The notes under the pieces were generated by a model. That model saw only the letters and a program-made list of their open reading frames with translations, made no database searches and had not been told where the DNA came from. From the NCBI GenBank assembly GCA_018660825.1, contig JABJJO010000014.1:1-64000 (forward strand): a DNA stretch of 64,000 nucleotides, in the 5' to 3' direction. Made by a program: the position numbers and the translations under genes. This stretch comes from Planctomycetaceae bacterium. GTDB taxonomy: Bacteria > Planctomycetota > Planctomycetia > Pirellulales > Pirellulaceae. Below are positions 27,399-36,617 of the stretch, one piece after another (within the stretch, counting starts at the first letter, position 1; the number at the start of each line of letters is the position of its first letter).

Positions 27399-27434
27399 AA
27401 ACCCCCTGTTCGCAATTGTACGAACAGGGGGTTT
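27399..27434. terminator. Bidirectional Rho-independent terminator
   Basis: A perfect 14-base stem (AAACCCCCTGTTCG and its complement CGAACAGGGGGTTT) with an eight-base loop lies between the convergent holB and the small minus-strand gene ending at 27463. A-run on one side and T-run on the other allow termination from both directions. Confidence 0.92.
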
Positions 27435-27462
27435 ATTGTTTGTGATGACAAATATGCCAGCA

Positions 27463-27687
27463 TTATTCGCGTGGGCGAATGGCTCCCGTTAGACCACTAT
27501 AATCATGGCGATCATTAAGGTGCCACAGGGGTGTACCCTGTTCTACACGCCGCCGCAAGATCGCGATTTTTTCATCTGATCCAGCTGGTGCATTGGTTGC
27601 TTCGAATTCATCGCCTTCAATAGGAGCGAAATCTTCATCATGTCCGTACTTGAGGATCGCCTCAAATACATTTCGTACTTCTGACAT
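27463..27687 (-). CDS. Small conserved planctomycete protein
   Basis: A 74-residue soluble protein: an acidic N-terminal part (YGHDEDFAPIEGDEFEA) followed by SDEKIAILRRRVEQGTPLWHLNDRHDYSGL. The 'EKI..LRRRVE.G.PLWH..D' segment resembles short planctomycete proteins of unknown function that I recall, but no named domain applies. The length and single frame are supported by the conserved C-terminal block, the stop at the far side of a terminator and a 475-bp upstream spacer. Confidence 0.65.
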   Translation of the reverse strand: MSEVRNVFEAILKYGHDEDFAPIEGDEFEATNAPAGSDEKIAILRRRVEQGTPLWHLNDRHDYSGLTGAIRPRE

Positions 27688-28162
27688 CTGCTTAATACCT
27701 TATTTCAAAAAAAGTGTTAAATGACAACAAACAAAGGGTAGCTTCCATTTGGCTTGACGCACGTTAATATTACGTAGAATAACAACGATTCGTTCAAGTA
27801 AATGGAAAACAGTGCGTTTGATAGCTGTCGAGTTGTTGGAGAATAGACGTAGCGTCAATGCTAGCGAACTAAGTGGAGAGTATTTAATCTTCTTATCTAT
27901 TTTTTCGGATTCGGTACAAGTGGTAGAGGGTACCACGCACTAAACCGCTCACTCAAAGTTTACTATTCTCGTGGAGTGTCCTATTATTAGCTTTACTGCT
28001 ATTAAGTCAATAAAAAAAATGTTTTTTTTAACAGATAATGCGAAAACTACTGATATTTGATTGGTATTGGGTGAATTGTGAGGGAAAAAGACGTCAATTG
28101 GCTATGATTTAGCAAACAACCACCAACGAGCGACGAGTCTTAGAAATGAATAGGAGATGGTA
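27688..28162. other. Intergenic region, 475 bp
   Basis: No gene is supported. The sequence is AT-rich with a poly-A/poly-T stretch (28012-28030). It must hold promoters for the divergent genes at 27687 (minus) and 28163 (plus). AGGAG at 28152-28156 is the ribosome-binding site of the plus-strand gene. Confidence 0.5.
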
Positions 28163-28588
28163 ATGATTTGGGTACAACGAAAGATAACGATACCTGCTAA
28201 ACATCGTGGATTTCATCTGATCACAAACTTGATTGAGCAAGAGATTGAGGAGTTAGGTCGAATCGATATTGGTGTATTGCACGTGTTTATTCAGCACACA
28301 TCGGCCTCTTTAACGATCAATGAAAATGCGGACCCTGATGTTCAAGTTGATTTGGAATCTTCGATCAACGCGATTGCCCCAGAAAATTTCCCATATATTC
28401 ATACGCTCGAAGGACCTGATGATATGCCCGCCCACGTAAAAGCATCTTTGCTCGGAGCCAGCGTGTCGGTGCCAATTTGCAAGGGGCGATTGCTACTGGG
28501 CACATGGCAAGGCATCTACCTAGCAGAGCACCGTGATCGTGCGGGCGGTAGGAATTTGGTTCTGACGCTACAAGGGACGATGGATTAG
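28163..28588 (+). CDS. yjbQ: YjbQ/UPF0047 family protein
   Basis: A protein of about 141 residues matching UPF0047 in full: LHVFIQHTSASLTINENADPDV, EGPDDMPAHVKASLLGASV and GRLLLGTWQGIYLAEHRDR. The family includes E. coli YjbQ, described as a secondary thiamine-phosphate synthase; a conserved His/Asp/Glu cluster (IQHTSAS, HTLEG..DDMPAH, EHRDR) probably binds a metal. The start at 28163 is favoured because AGGAG at 28152-28156 abuts an earlier ATG at 28157 and is correctly spaced only for 28163. It is cytoplasmic. The convergent PSCyt1-WD40 gene ends 49 bases downstream. Confidence 0.93.
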   Translation: MIWVQRKITIPAKHRGFHLITNLIEQEIEELGRIDIGVLHVFIQHTSASLTINENADPDVQVDLESSINAIAPENFPYIHTLEGPDDMPAHVKASLLGASVSVPICKGRLLLGTWQGIYLAEHRDRAGGRNLVLTLQGTMD

Positions 28589-28637
28589 CACCAATTGACA
28601 CGAATGACTTTTGATCGCTAACGTGTTATCACGGTGC

Positions 28638-31358
28638 CTATTTAGCTGTTTGTAGGGTTACCACTTGTTGGTGGATTTGGTCGATACCTGTGGTGGAATC
28701 AGCAACCACCTTAGCAGCAGCGGCTAGTGCGACCTTGGCTTTAGCTAAGGCGTCTGCGGGAGGCTTTCTCGCAGCAATCGCTTCCGTTTGAACCTTCTTT
28801 GCAGCGGCCAAGGCGGTTTGTGCATCGACGACAGCTTTCTGAGATGCAGCGTACGCTTGTTGTGCTACTGTTAATTCAGCTTTGAGAGTTACAATTAGTT
28901 TCTCGGCAACCGGTAATTCAGCAGTTTTCTTGTCGGTAAGCGTTTTCAACACGTCAGCAGCAGCTTTTAATTCTTTATCACCGCCGGTGCTAGTGACCGC
29001 TTCGTTTGCCTTGGTAACCGCAATTCCCAATGCCACGACAGCGGTTTTTAAGTTGTTTGAATTGGTAACCGCATCTGTTTGAGATTTTTCAGCAGCTTGT
29101 TGAATCTTCAACGCGGCCGCTTGAGTTGCTGTCGCAGCGGTCACACGTTTCGTCGTGTTTGCAACTGTCGTGTCGGCCGCGGTGACTTTTGCATTGGCGG
29201 TATTGTATGTCGCTTGTGCTTCTTTGGCCGTTCCGCCAAGTTCCGCGTGAGTTTGATGTTGGGTGGCCAACGTTTCATAGGCGGCATCGAGTTTCGTGTG
29301 TAGCGTCCCAAGTTGTTTGGAGAAAGCGATTTCGCTATTCCAGTAGTCCACTTGTTGTTGGCTCGCCAAGACGATTGCTTGTGCTTCAGCGGCCAGTTTT
29401 GCGGCGGCGGTCGTTGCGTCTTCCGCCGGCTTGACGGTCGCCCCAATTGTGTCCATGTCCTTTTTGGCATTAGCCATATTCGTTGTCGAATCGACCTTAA
29501 GTTTTTGAGCGGTTGCGAGTTGTTGCTGAGCCGTAGTGAGTTCAGCTTTGGTTGTTGCCGCGGTTGATTGTGTGGTTTTCAAGTCGTTGAGTCGCGTAGT
29601 CAGTGCAGCTTCTAGTTGGGCAGTGAGTTCTCCAAGTTCTTTGTCATCGGTGTTCGTTGCGGCCGCAGCCTTAGCTTTCGCTACTGATTCAGTAAGGCCA
29701 GGAATAACGGGAGCAGTTTTGGTCGCGAGTGTCGTCAGGGTTTTGTATTTAGCATCCAACGATTTCGTCGATGTATCGTAGGTTGTGATTTGACTTTGAG
29801 CGGTTGCTAATGTTTTCTTAGCAGTTTCCATTTGCAGCATAGCTGTTGCCAAGTTCTTTTTGATTAGATCCATATTGGCTTTGGTTTTTGCGGCGTTGTC
29901 GGCTAATGGTTTATGTTTTGTTTGGGCAGCAGCGAGTGCAGTCGTTGAAGTTGCGAGTCGAGTTTCCAAAGGTTGAGGGTTCGAATCAAGTTCACCGACA
30001 AGTACACCGTCATCTGCTTTCCAGACGTTGATTTTCCCAGTCCAATCACCAGCGATAACGCGATTGGTTTCATCACAGAAAGAGCATTCCATCGCAATGT
30101 CAGAGAATGCAGGGAAGGCTCGTTGTTGAGCGCCAGCTTGGTCCCAGACTTTTGTCACACGATCGCGCCCGCAGGTCACTAGACGCCCGTCACGAGCAAA
30201 TTCAAGGCTTGAAACGCCACCCCCATGAGCCCCCCATGTTTTCACTTGGCTTCCATTTTCCATTTCCCAGAGTCGAACGCTACCGTCTTCACTACTGGTT
30301 GCCAGAATATTTGAATCCGCCCGCCAGGAGATACCTGTAATGCGTTTGGAATGACCTTTGAGTGTCAGATACTCTCGACCGGTAAACGCTTCCCAGACGT
30401 GTAGTCCGCCGTTGCGGTCGCCGGTTGCTAGCAGTACACCGTCGGGTGAAAACTCCATACGAGTAATCCATTCGGTGTGTTTTTTGATTTCGAAGAGTTG
30501 AGAACCGTCTGCTGTTGAAAAAATACGAATGAGTTTCGAAGGTCCGCCAAGTGCGATGAGAGATTGATCGGCACTAATGTCAGCCCCCATTACTGCGTCC
30601 AGTTCATCACCGATTTCAAATACTCGTTCCCCATTAGCAATATTGAAAACAATAACTTTTCCCGTTGATGAGGATGTGCCTCCACCAGCTAACAGCAGAC
30701 TACCGTTGCGGCTGAATTTCAACACATAGGCGATTCCTTCGGGATAGGGCAGTACGCCTTTGATTTGCAGAGTATTGGAATCGTAGAGCGTAATTTTCTT
30801 TTGGCCGGCGATAGCAGTAAGCGACGACCATGGATTGGTGGCGATGGCACTGACTGCTGCTGTCTTAGGCGAATACACATTTGGTTGTTTGTCGATACGA
30901 CCGGGCATTGGGGCCGTGGCCGGTTTTCCAGATGGATTGTCACTCACGGTAAATTCAAATTTTGGTTTTTCCGGAACCATGACTTTACTACCGGAATTTT
31001 CGGGGGCACCGGCGTCGATCCATTTCTTAATGGTTTCAATTTCGGGCGATGGAATGGGATCGGCATTCGGTGGCATAAAGGGTTCAGATTCATGCGTGAT
31101 TAACATGAAGAGGTAGCTATCTGCGGCAGCTCCAATTTCAATAACGTCACCAGAGGCTCCACCTAGCATAATATTGGTGTACGTTGAAAGATCGAGCCCA
31201 CCACTTTTTTTGTTAACGTTGTGGCAAGTCGCGCAGCGTTGTTTTAAGATTGCCGATACGTTATCGTCCCATGTCATACGCAGTTCTTTTTTATCTTGAG
31301 CGGATACAAATGAGGTGATGCTTATGAGCAAGGCAATGGCTAGGAATTGACGAAACAT
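28638..31358 (-). CDS. PSCyt1 cytochrome c plus WD40 plus long coiled-coil protein
   Basis: A 906-residue secreted protein with three parts. A signal peptide (MFRQFLAIALLISITSFVSA) is followed by a planctomycete cytochrome c-like domain, with CATCH at residues 42-46 and MPPNADPIPSPEIETIKKWIDAGAPE. Residues about 165-470 hold WD40 repeats (for example ITRMEFSPDGVLLATGDRNGGLHVWEAFTGRE). The C-terminal about 430 residues are almost wholly Ala/Lys/Thr-rich helix, probably a long coiled coil. It is last in a four-gene minus-strand cluster with DUF1549/1553, PPC and DUF1501 genes. Heme ligation to one CxxCH and a structural role at the envelope are expected; the reaction is unknown. The coiled-coil tail seems unusually long for a PSCyt1-WD40 protein. 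Confidence 0.88.
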   Translation of the reverse strand: MFRQFLAIALLISITSFVSAQDKKELRMTWDDNVSAILKQRCATCHNVNKKSGGLDLSTYTNIMLGGASGDVIEIGAAADSYLFMLITHESEPFMPPNADPIPSPEIETIKKWIDAGAPENSGSKVMVPEKPKFEFTVSDNPSGKPATAPMPGRIDKQPNVYSPKTAAVSAIATNPWSSLTAIAGQKKITLYDSNTLQIKGVLPYPEGIAYVLKFSRNGSLLLAGGGTSSSTGKVIVFNIANGERVFEIGDELDAVMGADISADQSLIALGGPSKLIRIFSTADGSQLFEIKKHTEWITRMEFSPDGVLLATGDRNGGLHVWEAFTGREYLTLKGHSKRITGISWRADSNILATSSEDGSVRLWEMENGSQVKTWGAHGGGVSSLEFARDGRLVTCGRDRVTKVWDQAGAQQRAFPAFSDIAMECSFCDETNRVIAGDWTGKINVWKADDGVLVGELDSNPQPLETRLATSTTALAAAQTKHKPLADNAAKTKANMDLIKKNLATAMLQMETAKKTLATAQSQITTYDTSTKSLDAKYKTLTTLATKTAPVIPGLTESVAKAKAAAATNTDDKELGELTAQLEAALTTRLNDLKTTQSTAATTKAELTTAQQQLATAQKLKVDSTTNMANAKKDMDTIGATVKPAEDATTAAAKLAAEAQAIVLASQQQVDYWNSEIAFSKQLGTLHTKLDAAYETLATQHQTHAELGGTAKEAQATYNTANAKVTAADTTVANTTKRVTAATATQAAALKIQQAAEKSQTDAVTNSNNLKTAVVALGIAVTKANEAVTSTGGDKELKAAADVLKTLTDKKTAELPVAEKLIVTLKAELTVAQQAYAASQKAVVDAQTALAAAKKVQTEAIAARKPPADALAKAKVALAAAAKVVADSTTGIDQIHQQVVTLQTAK

Positions 31359-31454
31359 GATACTTCTCCGAAGGGGCTTTCAGGGTGCTGAAAACAACTA
31401 ATGACAGTAGTAAAGGAATTTAAATGTAGGAGTGTTGGTAACATTCCTGTTGGC

Positions 31455-33878
31455 TTAGTGGTTAAATAGAAATTCGCGTGAATTCAATAGTGCCCAGAAT
31501 GTATCTTCGAGCGCTTGCTGTTTATTCTCTTCCTGAGAGATGATTTCCACGAGATTGGTAAGCTCTTTTTCGGTAGGCTTGCGGCACAGACACCGAATGT
31601 ATAATTCTTCGAGAATCTGAGGAATGGGCACTTCTTCGCCGAGTCGCGTCGGAATCAGTTTGCCTTGTTGGATTTTCGCATTAACAGTATCGCCGTTAAG
31701 CATATGCAGCGCCTGTGAAAGATTGGGTTCCATTTTTACTTCGCAGGCACAAACCGTTTCTCGTTTGGCTCGGCCAAATGTCGTTAAGAAGTAGGTACTC
31801 GTATTTCCATTTGCAATTTGCACTGCGCGGGCACCATTAGGCAGACCAGGGAACTTGTTGGAAGTCGAGGTGATCTGTGTAATGGCATCGAGCATGATTT
31901 CGGCACGCATACGGCGTAGAGCAGCGTGTGAGAAGTTGCGTGAATCCTTTTCGTTGGTTTCATTGGTTCCGGTGCTAAGTTGATATGCACGGGACGTGCA
32001 AATGTCGCGAACGATTTTCTTGAAGTCGTAGTTGTACTCGGTGAACTTAGAAGCGAGCGTATCGAGTAGTGCGACATTGACTGGAGGATTACTCACTCGA
32101 ACATCGTCTACTTCATTGATAATTCCTTGGCCAAAGAAGTGGGCCCAAACTATATTGGAAAGATTTCGAGCAAAATAAGGATTGTCATTTGACGCTAACC
32201 AGCCTGCCATTACTTGGCGACGATCTTTCCCTTGTACATCCGGAGTATCACCGCCGAGGAACTTAGGCTCCATCACTCGGTTTCCAACAGGGTGACGCAC
32301 GACGCCACTACCGCTATTAAACACAATGATTTCACGCGGGTCTTCGGCTGATTTACGTCCGATTTGGGAGAAGAACGCGGCGAAGCTATAGTAGTCATCC
32401 ATCGTCCATCGGTCGAATGGGTGATTATGGCATTGTGCACATTGGATACGCATGCCCATAAACACTTGAGCTACATTTTCAGCGACTTTAAGCGTGTCTC
32501 TTTCGTTTTGATAATAATTTGTCGCTGCATTAGCAAACGTACCGCCGTTGCTAGATAGCAAGTCTTGGACCATCACGTTCATGGGTACGTTGTTTGCAAT
32601 CTTGTCCTGCAGCCACGTGTAGTACAATAGCATCGATTTGTAACTGATTTGTTGGGTTGTTCGGATCGTTAATAGTTCAGCCCATTTCATCACCCAAAGT
32701 TCGACGAATTCTTTACGTCCTAACAGGTCGTCAACAAGTTTGTCGCGTTTCTTGGGATCCGCGTCAGCCAAGAATGCGTTGTATTCATCGACGGTTGGAA
32801 CGCGTCCAGTGATATCCAACGTGGCTCGACGGAGAAATTCCTCATCCGAGCAGAGTTCTGAAGGGATGATACGTAGCTTTTTGAATTTTTCGTTTAACAG
32901 TGTGTCAACGTAGTTGTTTTCGGGAATTTCTTTCCATGTGAAATCGAGTCCTTTGGGGAGTACGATAATGTGGGTGCCGACGGTGTGCGTGTCAAAGCGA
33001 GCCATGACGAATGCTTCGCCTCGGTTCTGAGCGGTTGTTGTACCGTCTTGATCGATAATGACCGAGTTTTCGTTGCTTGATAGGAAGAAGGCGAGATGAC
33101 TAACATCGCGATTGGTTCCATCGGAATAGAAAGCACGGACGGTTATTTTTTGTGTAGCACCTTCGCCATCGAGCACCGCGGACCTCGGGTACACTTCGAT
33201 TTTCGTGCAGGTTGGAATGTCCGCTTTGTCGGCAACAGCGCCTGCATCAATCCATTCATGCATGAGGTTGTACAGTGGGTCATCCTTACGGAATCGAGTA
33301 CCGCCAGTATGCGGTACTGCAGCAGTACTCTTGGTAAGCATTAGGCTCTCGTGTGGAAACGCGAGGTTGATTCGGCGGTTTCCAATTTCACGTGTTACCC
33401 GTTGATAATCACCAGCATGGTCAAAACCAAAAAGAGATAATCGAAAGCCATCTTTACCACTAGCAGCACCGTGACAACTTCCAGTATTACAGTTTGCTTT
33501 CATGAAGATGGGCATGATGTCTAGCTTAAAGCTAAGTTCTGGGGTCACCGTGGAATCCTTAACAACGGCAGGTAAACTTAACGTCTTACCACCAAATGTG
33601 ACGGATACAGTGGTTTCGCCGTCTGCTGCAGGAGCGAGTGTTGTTCCCTCGAGTTTGATGAGGTTCTTGTCAGCAACGGTGATGGTTGCTTCTGCCGTCA
33701 CGTCACGCGTCAGTCCATCGGCAAACACGGCTTGAACCGTGATAATTTGGCGATCGCGGGCATTGTACAATCCAATGTCACTTGGATAGGCTATGATCTC
33801 AGTCAATTCAGCCGCTGAAATAACGGTCGAGGAAATAATGAGTGCTAGACAAGCGATGTAACGTAATGTTGAAGCCAT
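31455..33878 (-). CDS. DUF1549/DUF1553 (PSCyt2/PSD1) protein with Ig-like repeats
   Basis: An 807-residue secreted protein with a signal peptide (MASTLRYIACLALIISSTVISA). Two BIG2-like Ig-fold segments (about residues 27-108 and 225-310) flank a heme-type motif C130-NTGS-C135-H136 with four intervening residues, followed by GAASGKDGFRLSLFGFD. The DUF1549 region (about 325-530) contains CAQCH at 480-484 within the sequence CAQCHNHPFDRWTMDDYY, and DUF1553 fills about 560-800 with a DVRVSNPPVNVALLDTLA segment. This is the standard planctomycete PSCyt2-PSD1 architecture, function unknown, extracytoplasmic. The 65-base gap to the PPC gene and 96 bases to the WD40 gene suggest one transcript. Confidence 0.92.
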   Translation of the reverse strand: MASTLRYIACLALIISSTVISAAELTEIIAYPSDIGLYNARDRQIITVQAVFADGLTRDVTAEATITVADKNLIKLEGTTLAPAADGETTVSVTFGGKTLSLPAVVKDSTVTPELSFKLDIMPIFMKANCNTGSCHGAASGKDGFRLSLFGFDHAGDYQRVTREIGNRRINLAFPHESLMLTKSTAAVPHTGGTRFRKDDPLYNLMHEWIDAGAVADKADIPTCTKIEVYPRSAVLDGEGATQKITVRAFYSDGTNRDVSHLAFFLSSNENSVIIDQDGTTTAQNRGEAFVMARFDTHTVGTHIIVLPKGLDFTWKEIPENNYVDTLLNEKFKKLRIIPSELCSDEEFLRRATLDITGRVPTVDEYNAFLADADPKKRDKLVDDLLGRKEFVELWVMKWAELLTIRTTQQISYKSMLLYYTWLQDKIANNVPMNVMVQDLLSSNGGTFANAATNYYQNERDTLKVAENVAQVFMGMRIQCAQCHNHPFDRWTMDDYYSFAAFFSQIGRKSAEDPREIIVFNSGSGVVRHPVGNRVMEPKFLGGDTPDVQGKDRRQVMAGWLASNDNPYFARNLSNIVWAHFFGQGIINEVDDVRVSNPPVNVALLDTLASKFTEYNYDFKKIVRDICTSRAYQLSTGTNETNEKDSRNFSHAALRRMRAEIMLDAITQITSTSNKFPGLPNGARAVQIANGNTSTYFLTTFGRAKRETVCACEVKMEPNLSQALHMLNGDTVNAKIQQGKLIPTRLGEEVPIPQILEELYIRCLCRKPTEKELTNLVEIISQEENKQQALEDTFWALLNSREFLFNH

Positions 33879-33943
33879 GATGACAAAAACCTAATGGTTG
33901 GAAAATGGTAAAACGTATGTGTTGATTATTGGTTGCAAAAGAC

Positions 33944-36451
33944 CTACTCTTCGCCGCCACCCGCTTCTGGGTTGGTTCGTTGTTGAGCAGCAAGTCGCAG
34001 TTTTTCAAGTCGTGTGAGCGGCTTAGCCATGGGTGGTTTTGGGGCGGGTTTGGGAGTCGCTGCTACAGCCATTGGCATTGGTTTAGGTTTAGGCGGAGCG
34101 TTTTTAGGCGGAGGTAATGGCTTGTCGATCTGCAACTGGGTTGTTGCTGCACGAGAAGTCATTGGTTCACCATCTTTTGTGATCGTAATTTGAGCGAACA
34201 CGTTGGTGTGCTTTCCAGCCGGACTCGTTTTATCCGTTTTAATGTTAAAAACTAATTCCTTGGTGTCTTTGTTGAACTCCATATTGGTCGTTGTAACTTT
34301 GGCGGGCAGTCCAAGTATTTGAACCGTTGCTGTACCGTCAAACGGAGTTGCATGATTTAGCTTACAGAAGATTTGCGTTTCTAAACCTTGCTCAACGGAC
34401 GCACGTTCCATGGAAAATGTTACGAACGGCTCGGTTATTTCGAGCGTGGCTAGTTGAGAGGATACCCAACCAGTGCCCCCGATATCAGCGGATCCAAGGA
34501 CGTATATAGGCCACGTACGGATTTGCGCACTTCCGGAGGCATTAAGTGGATAGATTGCTTCGTTTTTGCCTTCAGGAATGACAACGGTTGAGCGAGTTCC
34601 AAGACCTGGTGGTCTGAACGGGAACTGCAGTGTAATAGCCTTCGTGTACCCTTCTTTTCGATGGGCAATGACCTTGAGGTTCATGACGCCGGTACGAACT
34701 AGCGGTACTTTTGGCTGCACAATTTCCAAAGTAAATGGTACTTCTTCAACGACTGCGATAGGTAATTGCTCAACATCTTTAAATACATAAAGCGATTGAC
34801 CTGGTGCACTAATAACCAAGTCCGCCCGATTCTTGAAGTGGCCAGAGATGTTGGAATTTTCGGCGGTGTGTTTTGCTGAAAGCTTGATTAGAGAGCCAGC
34901 GAGTGGTGCATCAGCGGCTGCTTCAAATACAACAGGCATAACACTCATGTTGGCCGCCATGTTTTCAACGTGCATGGTGACACCTGTTGGTAGTCCATCG
35001 CTTTGCAGTTGAAGTTCACCACCGAAGTTTGTTCGCGATGCTGAAATTAGTGTTGCATAGCGATTACCCCGAGGAACAAAAATCTGTTGTCGGCTTTGTG
35101 AATAGCGAGCAACTCTAGGGATGCCTAGAGCTAATGATGGTGCGACTGGTTGAAATTCAACACGATATACAAAGGTTTCTCCACCACGACCAAGGTGATC
35201 GGCAATGCGAAGTACGTATTCTCCGTCGGCAGGGAATGTATAGCGAAAGTAGCTGTCCGGGCCACGAGAATCGTCATTACCTGCGAGAGAGCCTCCAGCG
35301 GCGTTGTACAGATTCATGACGGGGTCGAGTGGCGATCGAATACGACGTGCGAAGCATTCAATGTCAAAAACCTGGCCCTTTTTGGCAGTAAAGCGGAAGA
35401 AGTCAGCGTCTTTTTCTTCACCAATAATGCCGTTAAATGCGTTGGGCAGTTCAGCAGCACACGCTTCGGCGACTGCATTGTTTGGTTCGGTTTCTAGAGA
35501 GTTTCCGTGTTCGAATAAACGAAAGGTGTTTCCGGATGGAGCGATTCCGTGTTCGTCCTGAGGGAATAAAGCAAATTGCGGGTCGAAGATCGTGGGCAGC
35601 TGAACGGTTTGTGTTGTTGTTCCCGCTGGGTCACCGAGGAATTTCACTTCGGTGGCTTCTCCTAATTTTCCGCCGGCAGGGTAGACCGCGAGTGGTCGCG
35701 GGAAGGTACCGATATGGAGGTTGTAACGACAGTTGCCATTTCCAGCGTAACTGCTTTCGCGAATCATGACATAATAAGTACCGTCTTCTTTAGCGACGGT
35801 AGAAGCGACAGCGTCTTGTTTGGCAAGAGGTGTGTCATCGTCTGCAGAGAGTTCAAATCGTTTAGCATCTAAGATGGCGATATAGGGATCAAACAGCGTT
35901 GTCCCCAATCGCATGGCTTCAACTTCAGCAGAGATACGCTGTCCAGCTTTGGCTTCGACAGCGTAATAATCAATGTCTTCGTTGGTGACGATACCCTGCA
36001 CTGTTGTGTTCAATGTGATTTTTTGAGGTTCTTCAAAGCTGCTATTTGGTTCCACTTCCGCTGTTGCTGCGAAGGGTCCCACCCAAAATGTGCGGAATTC
36101 GGTGATGCCGCTACGAGTGCGGACTTGAGCAACGTGTTCTCCCATCCGGCAATCGGCAGCAATATTGACAGTAGCCACAGCCGCGCTGGCTGAAGGTTCA
36201 ATTTTAGTGACCTCGAAGCCGGGCGAATAGAAAAATATTTCTTCGGCATCGTCTAAGCGTGCACCACGGAATGATATTTTGTTTTCGACGCCTCGCTGCA
36301 CGCCTCGTGGCAAGATCAGACTTAGCGACGGTGAGGCGGCTTGCACACAGGTCGCGAGGATCAGGCAACAGAGGGTTGCGGCAAGCACCATCCATGATTT
36401 TGAATGTGCCCTTGAGGCGAGGTTGATGGGGGTGGGGGTGGATCGGAACAT
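33944..36451 (-). CDS. PPC-domain secreted protein with Pro-rich tail
   Basis: About 835 residues from ATG 36451, chosen so that the signal peptide (WMVLAATLCCLILATCVQA) follows a short N-terminal extension; ATG 36469 is an alternative with an upstream GGAG. Two bacterial pre-peptidase C-terminal (PPC) domains are visible: EVEPNSSFEEPQKITLNTTVQG...DIDYYAVEAKAGQRISAEVEA and later ETEPNNAVAEACAAELPNAFNGIIGEEKDADFFRFTAKKGQ. Further beta-sandwich domains follow. The C-terminal 60 residues are Pro/Lys/Ala-rich (KPLPPPKNAPPKPKPMP). PPC domains are calcium-binding-like modules found in exported proteins. It sits between DUF1501 and DUF1549/1553 genes, the usual company in planctomycetes. Confidence 0.87.
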   Translation of the reverse strand: MFRSTPTPINLASRAHSKSWMVLAATLCCLILATCVQAASPSLSLILPRGVQRGVENKISFRGARLDDAEEIFFYSPGFEVTKIEPSASAAVATVNIAADCRMGEHVAQVRTRSGITEFRTFWVGPFAATAEVEPNSSFEEPQKITLNTTVQGIVTNEDIDYYAVEAKAGQRISAEVEAMRLGTTLFDPYIAILDAKRFELSADDDTPLAKQDAVASTVAKEDGTYYVMIRESSYAGNGNCRYNLHIGTFPRPLAVYPAGGKLGEATEVKFLGDPAGTTTQTVQLPTIFDPQFALFPQDEHGIAPSGNTFRLFEHGNSLETEPNNAVAEACAAELPNAFNGIIGEEKDADFFRFTAKKGQVFDIECFARRIRSPLDPVMNLYNAAGGSLAGNDDSRGPDSYFRYTFPADGEYVLRIADHLGRGGETFVYRVEFQPVAPSLALGIPRVARYSQSRQQIFVPRGNRYATLISASRTNFGGELQLQSDGLPTGVTMHVENMAANMSVMPVVFEAAADAPLAGSLIKLSAKHTAENSNISGHFKNRADLVISAPGQSLYVFKDVEQLPIAVVEEVPFTLEIVQPKVPLVRTGVMNLKVIAHRKEGYTKAITLQFPFRPPGLGTRSTVVIPEGKNEAIYPLNASGSAQIRTWPIYVLGSADIGGTGWVSSQLATLEITEPFVTFSMERASVEQGLETQIFCKLNHATPFDGTATVQILGLPAKVTTTNMEFNKDTKELVFNIKTDKTSPAGKHTNVFAQITITKDGEPMTSRAATTQLQIDKPLPPPKNAPPKPKPMPMAVAATPKPAPKPPMAKPLTRLEKLRLAAQQRTNPEAGGGEE

Positions 36452-36617
36452 TTTTTCACAGAGCTCCATACGCTTTAAATTATTGGTTGTGCGATGTGTT
36501 TGAATAGTTGAGTTTTTGAGTTGCACCCTAAACAGTACGGGTAACATCAGATTGCGACCTGATGTCACCCGCATAGTTACTTAATCAATTTGGGATAAAA
36601 TCCATTGGTCTCATTCG

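Noticed and set aside
36425-36445. G-rich stretch at the PPC gene start
   Set aside because: It codes for the TPTP segment of the N-terminus; coding content explains it.
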